A DNA stretch of 5,343 bases, from positions 1-5,343 of the forward strand of contig JBOGEA010000391.1 of NCBI GenBank assembly GCA_050743205.1, written 5' to 3'. The DNA comes from JBOGED01 sp050743205 (GTDB taxonomy: Bacteria > Actinomycetota > Nitriliruptoria > Euzebyales > Egibacteraceae). This document shows, piece after piece, positions 1-5,025 of this stretch. Position 1 is the first letter of the stretch, and the number at the start of each line of letters is the position of its first letter. The translations under genes and the position numbers were made by a program. The notes under the pieces were generated by a model. It had not been told where the DNA came from and ran no database searches. It worked only from the letters and a program-made list of their open reading frames with translations.

Positions 1-1
1 C

Positions 2-412
2 GAGAAGGAAGAGTCCGAGGCCGCGGCCTACCTGTCCGTCCCGGTCAACGTGCCGGCCATGCCGGCGCCGGCCCTGCGGTCGTACGCCATGCGGGAGTTC
101 GGCGTCAACCTGGAGGGCGTGTCCGAAGCGGCCGCGCGCCAGCGCGTGGTCCAGCTCGTCCAGGGCCGCGAGTTCGAGGTGGGCGGCACCAAGCTCGAGT
201 ACGACGAGACGCCCTCGGCTCGCCCGAAGGCGAATCCGGAGGCCGAGGAGCGCGCCAAGAAGCGGGGGCGCAAGAACGCCCCGCTGGTAGTCCCCGCGGA
301 TCCCCGCGACGGCGCCGGCCAGGCGCAGAACGACGGCCCGCAGGCGGCGCCGAACCCGCCCGTCGGCGGGGCGGACGCCAACGCCCTCGGTGAGCCTGTC
401 GGAGCTGCGTGA
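2..412 (+). CDS. 3' part of an unrecognised phage protein with a low-complexity tail
   Basis: The reading frame is open from the first complete codon at position 2 to the TGA at 410-412, so the true start lies upstream and only the last 136 residues are visible. A GTG at 50 and an ATG at 59 lie in frame, but the frame is open before them and I see no Shine-Dalgarno that would favour them. The visible part begins acidic (EKEESEAAAYL), continues with a possibly folded stretch containing RSYAMREFGVNLEGVSE, then a charged Lys/Arg-rich patch (EERAKKRGRKN), and ends in about 45 residues rich in Gly, Ala, Pro and Asn that are probably disordered. I do not recognise the family. Its place just before two adaptor-like virion genes suggests a structural or assembly role, but that rests on position alone. 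Its stop overlaps the next ATG by one base (TGATG). Confidence 0.75.
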   Translation, partial: EKEESEAAAYLSVPVNVPAMPAPALRSYAMREFGVNLEGVSEAAARQRVVQLVQGREFEVGGTKLEYDETPSARPKANPEAEERAKKRGRKNAPLVVPADPRDGAGQAQNDGPQAAPNPPVGGADANALGEPVGAA

Positions 413-732
413 TGTACCTCATCCAGGACGCGCTCGACCGGGCGCGCTTCCCGCTGAACGACGTGGACGGCGACCGCTACACGGACGTCGTCCTGCTCCC
501 GATCGCCCGCGGCGGGCTCGAGGGGGTGTTCCGCAAGCGGCCGGACCTGTTCTTCGGGCAGTACGACGCCCTGGACTTCTCGGCTCTGGCCGTGACCGAC
601 CCGTTCCCGCTCGAGCCGTACTACCTCCAGGTGCTCGCCGACTACATCACGGCGCGCGCGGAGGGGGTGGACGACGAGAGCATGAGCTCCGGCCGGGCGC
701 AGACCTACTACACGTTGTTCGTGGCGGGGTGA
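412..732 (+). CDS. Phage adaptor-like protein (DUF6682-like), short
   Basis: A 106-residue protein. ATG at 412 is preferred because GGAG at 401-404 lies seven bases upstream and the ATG overlaps the previous stop as TGATG. The adjacent GTG at 409 would add one Met and is too close to that GGAG. The N-terminus (MYLIQDALDRARFPLNDVDGD) and a C-terminal helical block with the pattern PLEPYYLQVLADYITARAEG...D..S...AQTYYTLFVAG match what I recall of phage adaptor proteins, in which a closing helix reads roughly 'P..y...L.dYv..RA...D.......A..hy..F'. Such proteins are thought to sit at the head-tail interface or neck of the virion. The next gene looks like the same broad class, so the two may form a neck module. 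The family call comes from remembered patterns, not a search. An unrelated small virion protein remains possible. Confidence 0.62.
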   Translation: MYLIQDALDRARFPLNDVDGDRYTDVVLLPIARGGLEGVFRKRPDLFFGQYDALDFSALAVTDPFPLEPYYLQVLADYITARAEGVDDESMSSGRAQTYYTLFVAG

Positions 733-736
733 TGAA

Positions 737-1411
737 ATGGCGACAGCCTGGAGTGCGTTCTTCCCGAACATCGTGCCGGAGCTCCCTGGGGCTCCGCTGC
801 CGCTGATCGAGCACCACATCAGGGAGGCGGTGCGCGAGTTCTGCGAGAGCACGTTGTTCTGGCGCGAGACCTTCGTGCAAAGTCTGATTGCCGACGCGCA
901 CACCTACTTCCTGGTCCCTGACGTTGTGCTGACTGGCGATCCGCCAGTGGCGGCGATTCCCTACCTGGTCCAGCGAATCAACCGCGTGAACGTGCTGAAC
1001 GTCGAGCCGCCGTTGGACGCCATGAACGAGACGGCCCTGGATGCCTTCGACCTCCACTGGCGGACGAAATCCGGCGAGGCGTTTGCGTACCTCCAGCCGG
1101 CCCCGAACCAGATCCGCATTGTCTATACGCCGACAGTGGACGTGGCGGAGGCTCTCTCGGTGGAGATGGCGGTCAAGCCACTGCCAAATGCCCCGGAGCT
1201 GTTCAACGACGACATCCTGGATCACCACCTGGACGACATCGCGGCCGGGGTGAAGGCGGCGATGATGCTCTCCCCGAGGAAGACGTACAGCGATCCAGCG
1301 ATGGGCAAGATGTACTCCGAAAAGTTCAAGGCCGCATGCGGCGCTGCGGCGACCCGCCGGGCGCGCGACTACACCCGGCTGCCGATGAGAGTACGCGGCT
1401 ATGATCGCTGA
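737..1411 (+). CDS. Head-tail connector/adaptor-like virion protein
   Basis: A 224-residue protein starting at ATG 737, four bases after the previous stop. A GGGG run at 726-729 serves as a plausible Shine-Dalgarno. Near the N-terminus, residues 22-42 (PLIEHHIREAVREFCESTLFW) carry the 'alpha-helix, REA.R.FCE.T..W' signature I associate with phage adaptor and tubular neck proteins. The middle is beta-rich and ends with LQPAPNQIRIVYTPTVDV (about 119-136). The C-terminal third (about 158-210) has the usual 'DD.LDHHLDDIAAGVKAAMML.P.K.Y.DP.M...Y...F..A......RAR' layout, a long helical region that closes many such proteins. The likely role is as a ring or adaptor component joining portal and tail. 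It follows another adaptor-like gene directly and overlaps the holin gene by 11 bases, so it is probably late-expressed. The exact ring position is not decidable here. Confidence 0.65.
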   Translation: MATAWSAFFPNIVPELPGAPLPLIEHHIREAVREFCESTLFWRETFVQSLIADAHTYFLVPDVVLTGDPPVAAIPYLVQRINRVNVLNVEPPLDAMNETALDAFDLHWRTKSGEAFAYLQPAPNQIRIVYTPTVDVAEALSVEMAVKPLPNAPELFNDDILDHHLDDIAAGVKAAMMLSPRKTYSDPAMGKMYSEKFKAACGAAATRRARDYTRLPMRVRGYDR

Positions 1412-1607
1412 CAAGCTACCGCAGCATACCGTCCAAACCGCCGACGCGGCCGGCATCGGGGTTGCGGCAACGTCAGTCATGGGCTGGATCCCGTGGCCTA
1501 CGCTGGTCCTGGTCGCGACCCTGGTCTACACGGTGTTGCGCATCGCGGAGCTACCCATCACCGTGCGGATCTACCGCTGGGTGGTGTCGAAACTTCGACG
1601 CCCGTGA
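1401..1607 (+). CDS. Holin, T7 gp17.5-like (holin superfamily II)
   Basis: A 68-residue membrane protein starting at ATG 1401, inside the last codons of the upstream gene (11-base overlap), with a weak GAGAG at 1387-1391 as ribosome site. Residues 13-29 (TADAAGIGVAATSVMGW) form a small-residue, mildly hydrophobic segment. Residues 30-49 (IPWPTLVLVATLVYTVLRIA) form a clear transmembrane helix, followed by a basic tail (R56, R59, K64, R66, R67). The order 'GVA..S...G....W..VA...YTV..I......V......W' closely parallels the phage T7 holin, and the length is almost identical. Such a holin accumulates in the inner membrane and opens it at the set time, releasing or activating the endolysin. No endolysin or recognisable spanin is visible next to it. 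The family call is from remembered resemblance, supported by size, charge layout and context. Confidence 0.75.
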   Translation: MIADKLPQHTVQTADAAGIGVAATSVMGWIPWPTLVLVATLVYTVLRIAELPITVRIYRWVVSKLRRP

Positions 1608-1614
1608 GGGTGTG

Positions 1615-2001
1615 ATGGCTCGCAAGAAGCCGCGCGCGGCGCGGGCCTACGGGAAGGTCTACACCATCCGGTGGTGCGACAAAGGCACGATCAAGCTGGA
1701 TGGCGAGGTCTGCGACGGCCTGACCGTCCACGAGAAGCAGTCCATCAGCATCGAGCGCGGGCAGATGCCTGACAACGAGGCCGATAGCCTGATCCACGAG
1801 CACTTCCACCAACTGCTGCGTCCGCTGCACGCCAGCGTCATGCCGAACGACGACACGGAAGAGGCGATCGTCCAGGCCCTTGCCCCGGCGCTCTTCGCGA
1901 GCTTCCGGGAGAACCCGGAGTTCTGGCGGTACATCCTCGCCACCGCGAGTCCCAGGCCGCGCCGGAAAAAGCCCTTGACAGGGCCGCCGGCCGCCGAGTA
2001 G
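1615..2001 (+). CDS. Small HExxH metallopeptidase-like phage protein
   Basis: A 128-residue protein. The frame extends upstream to 1462, but the start is best placed at ATG 1615: GAGGG at 1606-1610 lies four bases upstream, and the longer version would run across the holin gene. The key feature is the zinc-binding motif HEHFH at residues 61-65, preceded by a helix of the form 'EADSLI'. E82 or E83 in 'DDTEEAIVQALAPALFASFRENPEFWRYI' could be the third metal ligand. The N-terminus (K14 to E40) is beta-rich with an unpaired-looking 'WCDKGTIKLDGEVCDG'. I recall small phage proteins of this layout, sometimes called SprT-like or ImmA/IrrE-like peptidases, as widespread and of unknown substrate. The C-terminus is basic (RPRRKK) then Gly/Pro/Ala-rich. 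It follows the holin, so a role in lysis is conceivable, but nothing in the sequence shows export or murein binding. It contains the promoter of the next gene in its final codons. Confidence 0.7.
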   Translation: MARKKPRAARAYGKVYTIRWCDKGTIKLDGEVCDGLTVHEKQSISIERGQMPDNEADSLIHEHFHQLLRPLHASVMPNDDTEEAIVQALAPALFASFRENPEFWRYILATASPRPRRKKPLTGPPAAE

Positions 2002-2004
2002 TCT
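1975..2004 (+). promoter_or_regulatory. Sigma70-like promoter, likely leaderless
   Basis: TTGACA at 1975-1980 is a perfect -35 hexamer. After an 18-base spacer, TAGTCT at 1999-2004 matches TATAAT at the three strongest positions (T1, A2, T6). The expected transcription start is about seven bases further on, at 2011-2012, which coincides with ATG 2012. The transcript would therefore carry no or almost no leader, which fits the absence of a Shine-Dalgarno in TCTCGCGGCC (2002-2011). The spacer holds a tandem GCCGCCG repeat (1983-1996), possibly a coincidence of coding for Gly-Pro-Pro-Ala-Ala-Glu. The TAG of the -10 is also the stop codon of the upstream gene. I found no other good sigma70 pair in the window by eye. 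Confidence 0.6.
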
Positions 2005-2011
2005 CGCGGCC

Positions 2012-3646
2012 ATGGCAGCCCCGCGTAAGCCCATCAAGGGCCTTCGCTGCCCCAAGTGCGGGGGCGAGACGATCGCACATGCCGGAACGACGGTAGACAG
2101 CCGCGGCAGCTCCGGAGGTCAGCGGTACGCCTGCTCGACCCACCAGAACCGCAAGAAGATCAACTGCTGGAACGGCACGCGCCCCATCGGCATCGAGGAG
2201 CACGAGCGGTCCGGCGTGCCGCGCAAGCGGGCCGCGCGCCTGCTCAGGCGCGTGAAGGGCGCGAAGGGCGTCCGCCGCTACGTCATCACGTCCGCGCAGA
2301 ACGCGACACCGGTGAACAAGCCATTCTTCGCCGCGCTGCGCCGCTACTGCGAGGCGAACGACGCGCAGCTCATCGTCATTCCGTACCTCTACAAGAACCC
2401 GACCTCGCGCTGGTCTAGCCGCGCGGCGGCTAACGCCTGGTGGGCGCAAGAACTCCACCCGTACCTCCTCGATTACCGCGTCGAGCTCAACGACAACCTG
2501 CTGCTGCTGGGCGACATCAAGACCCAGCCGACGGCGAGTCGGCCGCTCGAGGGGTTCGAGACCATCAGCGGCGCGCGGAGCGCGATCATCGGGCACCCGA
2601 AGCTCGAGCTGATCGCGGTGCCGACGCCCCAGAGTAAGCTGCCCAAGGTGCTGACCACCACGGGGGCGGTGACGGAGAAGAACTACATCCCGTCGAAGGC
2701 CGGCAAGAAGGGCGAGTTTCACCACACCTTCGGCGCGGCCGTGGTCGAGATCGTGGGCAAGCTGTTCTACCTCCGGCAGCTCAACGCCCTCAAGGACGGC
2801 TCCTTCTGCGACTGGGACTACGAATACTTCCCCGACAGGCCCCGGGAGAAGGCCCACGTCCAGGCCGTGGTCTGCGGCGACGAGCACCGCGAGTTCAAGG
2901 ACGACGCCGTCGTCAGCGCCGTCTACGGTCCGGGCGGGATCGTCGAGCAGCTCAAGCCCGACTGGCTGGTGCGGCACGACATTCACGACTTCTACGCTGG
3001 CTCGCATTGGCACAAGGGCGACCCGTTCATCAGATATGCGAAGCACAAGGCTGGCGTCGACGACGTCAAAGCCGAGCTTCAAAAGACATTCGATCACCTG
3101 GGGCGCACCACCCCGCAGGGGACGCACAGCCTGGTCGTGTTCTCGAACCACCACGACCACCTGACCCGCTGGGCGCGGGACACTGACAACGCGCGCGACT
3201 GGCGGAACTGCGTCTTCTGGGCGCAGTGCTACGAGTACGCCTGCCGCACCTCGCACATGACGCCGTCCGGGGTCTCGATCCCGGACCTGTTCGCGTACTG
3301 GGGCCGGCAGATGCTCCGGCCGGACCACGCGAAGCAGGTCACGTTCCTGGAGCCCGGCGAGAGCCGCCTGATCTCCGGCATCCTGGTAGGGTACCACGGC
3401 AACGAGGGCGCGAACGGCGCGCGCGGCAGCATCACGACCTTCGCCAAGATCGGGGCGAAGACGTTCGTGGGGCACTCGCACATCCCAGGTATCCGGGATG
3501 GCGCGTACCAGGTGGGCACCTTCGGGCGCCTCGACGTGACCTTCATCCGCGGGCAGCCGAGCTCCTGGCTCAACACCGGGGGGCTCATTTATCGGAATGG
3601 AAAGAGAAGTTTGTTCAATATAATTAACGGGAAAGCCCGCCCGTGA
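2012..3646 (+). CDS. Zinc-ribbon plus metallophosphoesterase, T5 A1-like
   Basis: A 544-residue protein starting at ATG 2012; no Shine-Dalgarno precedes it, consistent with the nearby promoter. Residues 13-52 hold a zinc ribbon: C13-x2-C16, a 'GQRYAC' turn at 36-41, then C41 and C52 (H44 could replace one), like the N-terminus of InsA-type DNA-binding proteins. Residues 89-131 (RYVITSAQNATPV... LIVIPYLYKNPTS) look like a phage-specific domain. The calcineurin-like phosphoesterase motifs follow: D290-E-H292 (motif I, after a hydrophobic strand AVVCG), D323 in HDIHDF (motif II position), N379-H-H-D382 in SNHHDH (like GNHD), H462 in GYHGNEG, and G487-H-S-H490 (motif V). The family would use two divalent metals to cleave phosphodiesters. 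Length and layout resemble phage T5 A1, which is needed for host DNA breakdown and DNA transfer; that similarity is my recollection. The last 19 codons are AT-rich. Confidence 0.72.
   Translation: MAAPRKPIKGLRCPKCGGETIAHAGTTVDSRGSSGGQRYACSTHQNRKKINCWNGTRPIGIEEHERSGVPRKRAARLLRRVKGAKGVRRYVITSAQNATPVNKPFFAALRRYCEANDAQLIVIPYLYKNPTSRWSSRAAANAWWAQELHPYLLDYRVELNDNLLLLGDIKTQPTASRPLEGFETISGARSAIIGHPKLELIAVPTPQSKLPKVLTTTGAVTEKNYIPSKAGKKGEFHHTFGAAVVEIVGKLFYLRQLNALKDGSFCDWDYEYFPDRPREKAHVQAVVCGDEHREFKDDAVVSAVYGPGGIVEQLKPDWLVRHDIHDFYAGSHWHKGDPFIRYAKHKAGVDDVKAELQKTFDHLGRTTPQGTHSLVVFSNHHDHLTRWARDTDNARDWRNCVFWAQCYEYACRTSHMTPSGVSIPDLFAYWGRQMLRPDHAKQVTFLEPGESRLISGILVGYHGNEGANGARGSITTFAKIGAKTFVGHSHIPGIRDGAYQVGTFGRLDVTFIRGQPSSWLNTGGLIYRNGKRSLFNIINGKARP
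3587..3627. other. AT-rich island with a perfect TATAAT
   Basis: Counted directly, only 10 of these 41 bases are G or C, against roughly two-thirds in the surroundings. The stretch encodes residues 526-539 of the A1-like protein with rare codons for this genome (AGA, AGT, ATA, ATT). TATAAT occurs at 3619-3624. No good -35 lies 16-18 bases upstream (the best is ATGGAA at 3597-3602, three of six matches) and there is no extended TGn, so a sigma70 promoter for the HAD gene is possible but weak. A transcript would start near 3631. A phage RNA polymerase promoter, a recombination junction or plain coding drift are alternatives. Confidence 0.35.
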
Positions 3647-3690
3647 GCACAGAGCTAGCCTCACCCCGTCTACCGGAGTTGCCCGCGTGA
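3643..3690 (+). CDS. Mini-ORF of 15 codons bridging two genes
   Basis: GTG at 3643 overlaps the stop of the A1-like gene as GTGA, and this frame runs to TGA at 3688-3690, which overlaps the GTG start of the HAD gene at 3687 as GTGA again. The peptide would be MSTELASPRLPELPA. It has no known domain and lacks a convincing ribosome site of its own. It is listed because it exactly fills the only intergenic gap with the same four-base junctions seen at every later gene boundary, which suggests termination-reinitiation coupling and not a functional peptide. It may be chance or a relic of a longer gene. Confidence 0.25.
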   Translation: MSTELASPRLPELPA

Positions 3691-4097
3691 GCGACGACAA
3701 GCCGCAAAGTTACGAGGACTGGATTTCGTGGAGGATGCAACGAGGTGGATGGTTGGGTGTAGACCTCGACGGCACCCTCGCCGAGTATCACGGCTGGGTG
3801 GACTCCTGGCACATCGGACCGCCCGTGCCGGCGATGCTGGCGCGGGTGAAAGCCTGGCTCGAGAAGGGCTACGACGTGCGGATCGTCACCGCGCGCGTGA
3901 GCTTCCAGGGCCTAATTGAGAGCTGGGGCTATGATGCCTCCGAGGTGCGCGCGGCAATCACGCGCTGGCTCATCGAGCACGTCGGCCGCTCTCTGCCGAT
4001 CACGCACGAGAAGGACATGGCGATGATCGAGCTCTGGGACGATCGAGCGGTCCAGGTGATCCCGAACACCGGGCTGCGCGCGGACGGCAAACCGTGA
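3687..4097 (+). CDS. HAD-superfamily phosphatase-like hydrolase
   Basis: A 136-residue protein starting at GTG 3687, with GGAG at 3675-3678 eight bases upstream. HAD motif I is GVDLDGTLAEY (D26 nucleophile, D28 acid/base, T30). Motif II is the Thr in VRIVTARV (T68). K109 in HEKDMAMIELWDDRAV suits motif III, and D118-D119 (ELWDD) suits motif IV, which binds the magnesium. All four motifs are present, so the protein should be active. Its small size and the short helix-rich cap (about 40-60 and 72-98) fit the nucleotidase-like or phosphatase HAD proteins common in phages. The natural substrate is unknown; a nucleotide 5'-monophosphate is a reasonable guess from its neighbours, an A1-like nuclease upstream and a dNTP diphosphohydrolase-like protein downstream. 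Its stop overlaps the next start (GTGA). A polynucleotide phosphatase is an alternative. Confidence 0.8.
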   Translation: MSDDKPQSYEDWISWRMQRGGWLGVDLDGTLAEYHGWVDSWHIGPPVPAMLARVKAWLEKGYDVRIVTARVSFQGLIESWGYDASEVRAAITRWLIEHVGRSLPITHEKDMAMIELWDDRAVQVIPNTGLRADGKP

Positions 4098-4588
4098 GGC
4101 GATCCAAGACCGCGCCGAAACCATCGAACCCGAAGGACGCCATCGGGTCGACGAAGATTCCATACCACGTCTGGCCCGAGGTGGCGACGATCCTCGGGGC
4201 GATGAAGATGCTCGCCGGGGCGCTCAAATACGGGCGCTCTAACTACCGCGCCATCGGCATCCGGGCGACGATCTACACCGACGCAATCCGCCGGCACACG
4301 AACGACTTCCTCGAGGGCGAGGACCTCGACCCGGAGGACGGCCTGCACCACATGGCCGGCGTGCTGGCGAGCGCGGCCATCATCCTCGATGCCTACTACG
4401 CCGGCAAGATGATCGACGACAGGATGTACCCCGGTGGCTACAAGCGCGTCCGGGCCGAAATGACCGCCGCTGTGACCCGCCTCAAGAAGCTCTACGCCGG
4501 ACGGAACCCGAAGCATTGGACGATCGCAGACGCGCCGCGCGCGACCGCCGGACACAAGCGGCGCAACACCAAGGAGTCCAGACCATGA
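4094..4588 (+). CDS. DUF5664 / dATP-dGTP diphosphohydrolase-like protein
   Basis: A 164-residue protein starting at GTG 4094, overlapping the HAD stop as GTGA; no strong ribosome site is needed if it is coupled. It shows the pattern I recall for DUF5664: NPKDAIG at 12-18, KYGRSNYRAIGIRA at 45-58 (the GR.NYR turn), YTDAIRRHTNDFLEGEDLDPEDGLHHM at 61-87, and a hydrophobic helix LASAAIILDAYYAGKMIDDR at 91-110. Glu, Asp and the His pair in the central helices resemble the metal site of all-alpha NTP pyrophosphatases (MazG-like). The family, named for dATP/dGTP diphosphohydrolases, removes pyrophosphate from dNTPs. In some phages such an enzyme (MazZ) supports 2-aminoadenine DNA, but most members, like this one, occur without that context. 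The tail (about 120-164) is basic, with a coiled-coil-like RAEMTAAVTRLKKLY. Stop overlaps the next ATG (ATGA). Confidence 0.7.
   Translation: MRRSKTAPKPSNPKDAIGSTKIPYHVWPEVATILGAMKMLAGALKYGRSNYRAIGIRATIYTDAIRRHTNDFLEGEDLDPEDGLHHMAGVLASAAIILDAYYAGKMIDDRMYPGGYKRVRAEMTAAVTRLKKLYAGRNPKHWTIADAPRATAGHKRRNTKESRP
4571..4576 (+). promoter_or_regulatory. Strong Shine-Dalgarno deciding the start at 4585
   Basis: AAGGAG at 4571-4576, eight bases before ATG 4585, is the best ribosome binding site in the window and lies inside the end of the DUF5664-like gene. It places the start of the exported protein there and not at upstream in-frame positions, and the start gives a clean signal peptide. A comparable block, GAGGA at 5326-5330, precedes the ATG at 5339. 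Confidence 0.7.
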
Positions 4589-5025
4589 AGACCATTCTCG
4601 CAGCCCTCGCCTTCGCCCTCGCGCTAGTCTCGCCCGCCTTCGGCGTGGTATCCGTCAACGTCACCATCGATCTCGGCGAAGGCGTCATGCTCACGCTGAC
4701 CGACAAGCCGTGCGCAGACCCGCGGATTGCCGGCTTCCTCAAGGCGCTGGGAGACTGGCAGAAGGACGAGCCCCGCGGCGGCTCCGTGAAGAACGAGGAG
4801 GAGACCCGCGACGTCTGCTACGTCGACTTTTCCGACGGCCAGGGCGGCGTGTTCGTGGTCGATTCGCATGGCGGCATGGGCCACATCACCCCAGATAAGC
4901 TCTCCGGCGGCAAGTCGGTGATGCTCAAGGTCGGAGACACCGCGGCCGAGCGCCGCGCCTCCGGGAAGTCCGCGAAGGCGTCAAAGACCGAGAAGTCGGT
5001 CGCAGCGAAGCGCGAGCAGCGGTGA
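4585..5025 (+). CDS. Exported phage protein with a TDKPC motif, function unknown
   Basis: A 146-residue protein; ATG 4585 is chosen for the AAGGAG eight bases upstream and because the frame upstream gives no sensible N-terminus. Residues 1-20 (MKTILAALAFALALVSPAFG) form a textbook signal peptide: one Lys, a hydrophobic core, a Ser-Pro-Ala-Phe-Gly end with likely cleavage near A18-F-G20. No lipobox Cys follows. The mature part has VMLTLTDKPC (34-43), a second Cys at 78 in RDVCYVDF, and a beta-hairpin-like GGVFVVDSHGGMGHI (87-101). This 'TD.PC... C... DG.G.VF.VD' layout recalls a family of small exported proteins common in proteobacterial phages, whose role I do not know. The two cysteines could form a disulfide in the periplasm. 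The last 25 residues (RRASGKSAKASKTEKSVAAK) are basic and probably disordered, which is odd for a small exported protein. Stop overlaps the next GTG. Confidence 0.65.
   Translation: MKTILAALAFALALVSPAFGVVSVNVTIDLGEGVMLTLTDKPCADPRIAGFLKALGDWQKDEPRGGSVKNEEETRDVCYVDFSDGQGGVFVVDSHGGMGHITPDKLSGGKSVMLKVGDTAAERRASGKSAKASKTEKSVAAKREQR

Noticed and set aside
390..806. An overlapping + strand frame of 138 codons
   Set aside because: It is a shifted reading of the adaptor-like gene, Arg/Gly/Pro-rich, with no domain, and it runs into the next gene.
28..1480. Long minus-strand frames at 28-903 and 647-1480
   Set aside because: They lie opposite adaptor-like genes with good starts, and their products are low-complexity Arg/Ala/Val-rich with no recognisable domain.
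1462..1614. Upstream extension of the HExxH gene
   Set aside because: It would overlap most of the holin gene in another frame and is Arg/Ser/Trp-rich. ATG 1615 has a Shine-Dalgarno and gives a natural N-terminus.
3612..3631. T7-type RNA polymerase promoter
   Set aside because: Aligned to the T7 consensus with the GGGA start, only about 6 of 17 upstream positions match, and I see no second copy in the window.
3627..3644. Hairpin-like ACGGG ... CCCGT around the end of the A1-like gene
   Set aside because: The stem is only five pairs with an eight-base loop, and no U-tract follows on either strand, so it is not a convincing intrinsic terminator.
1838..3700. A 620-codon open frame on the minus strand
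   Set aside because: It is antisense to the A1-like gene, which has recognisable zinc and phosphoesterase motifs. The minus-strand translation is Arg/Val/Leu/Asp-rich repeats typical of antisense frames in GC-rich DNA, with no motif.
4516..4584. Upstream extension of the exported protein
   Set aside because: The added residues are Arg-rich shadow sequence, and starting at 4585 gives a proper signal peptide with the best ribosome site in the window.
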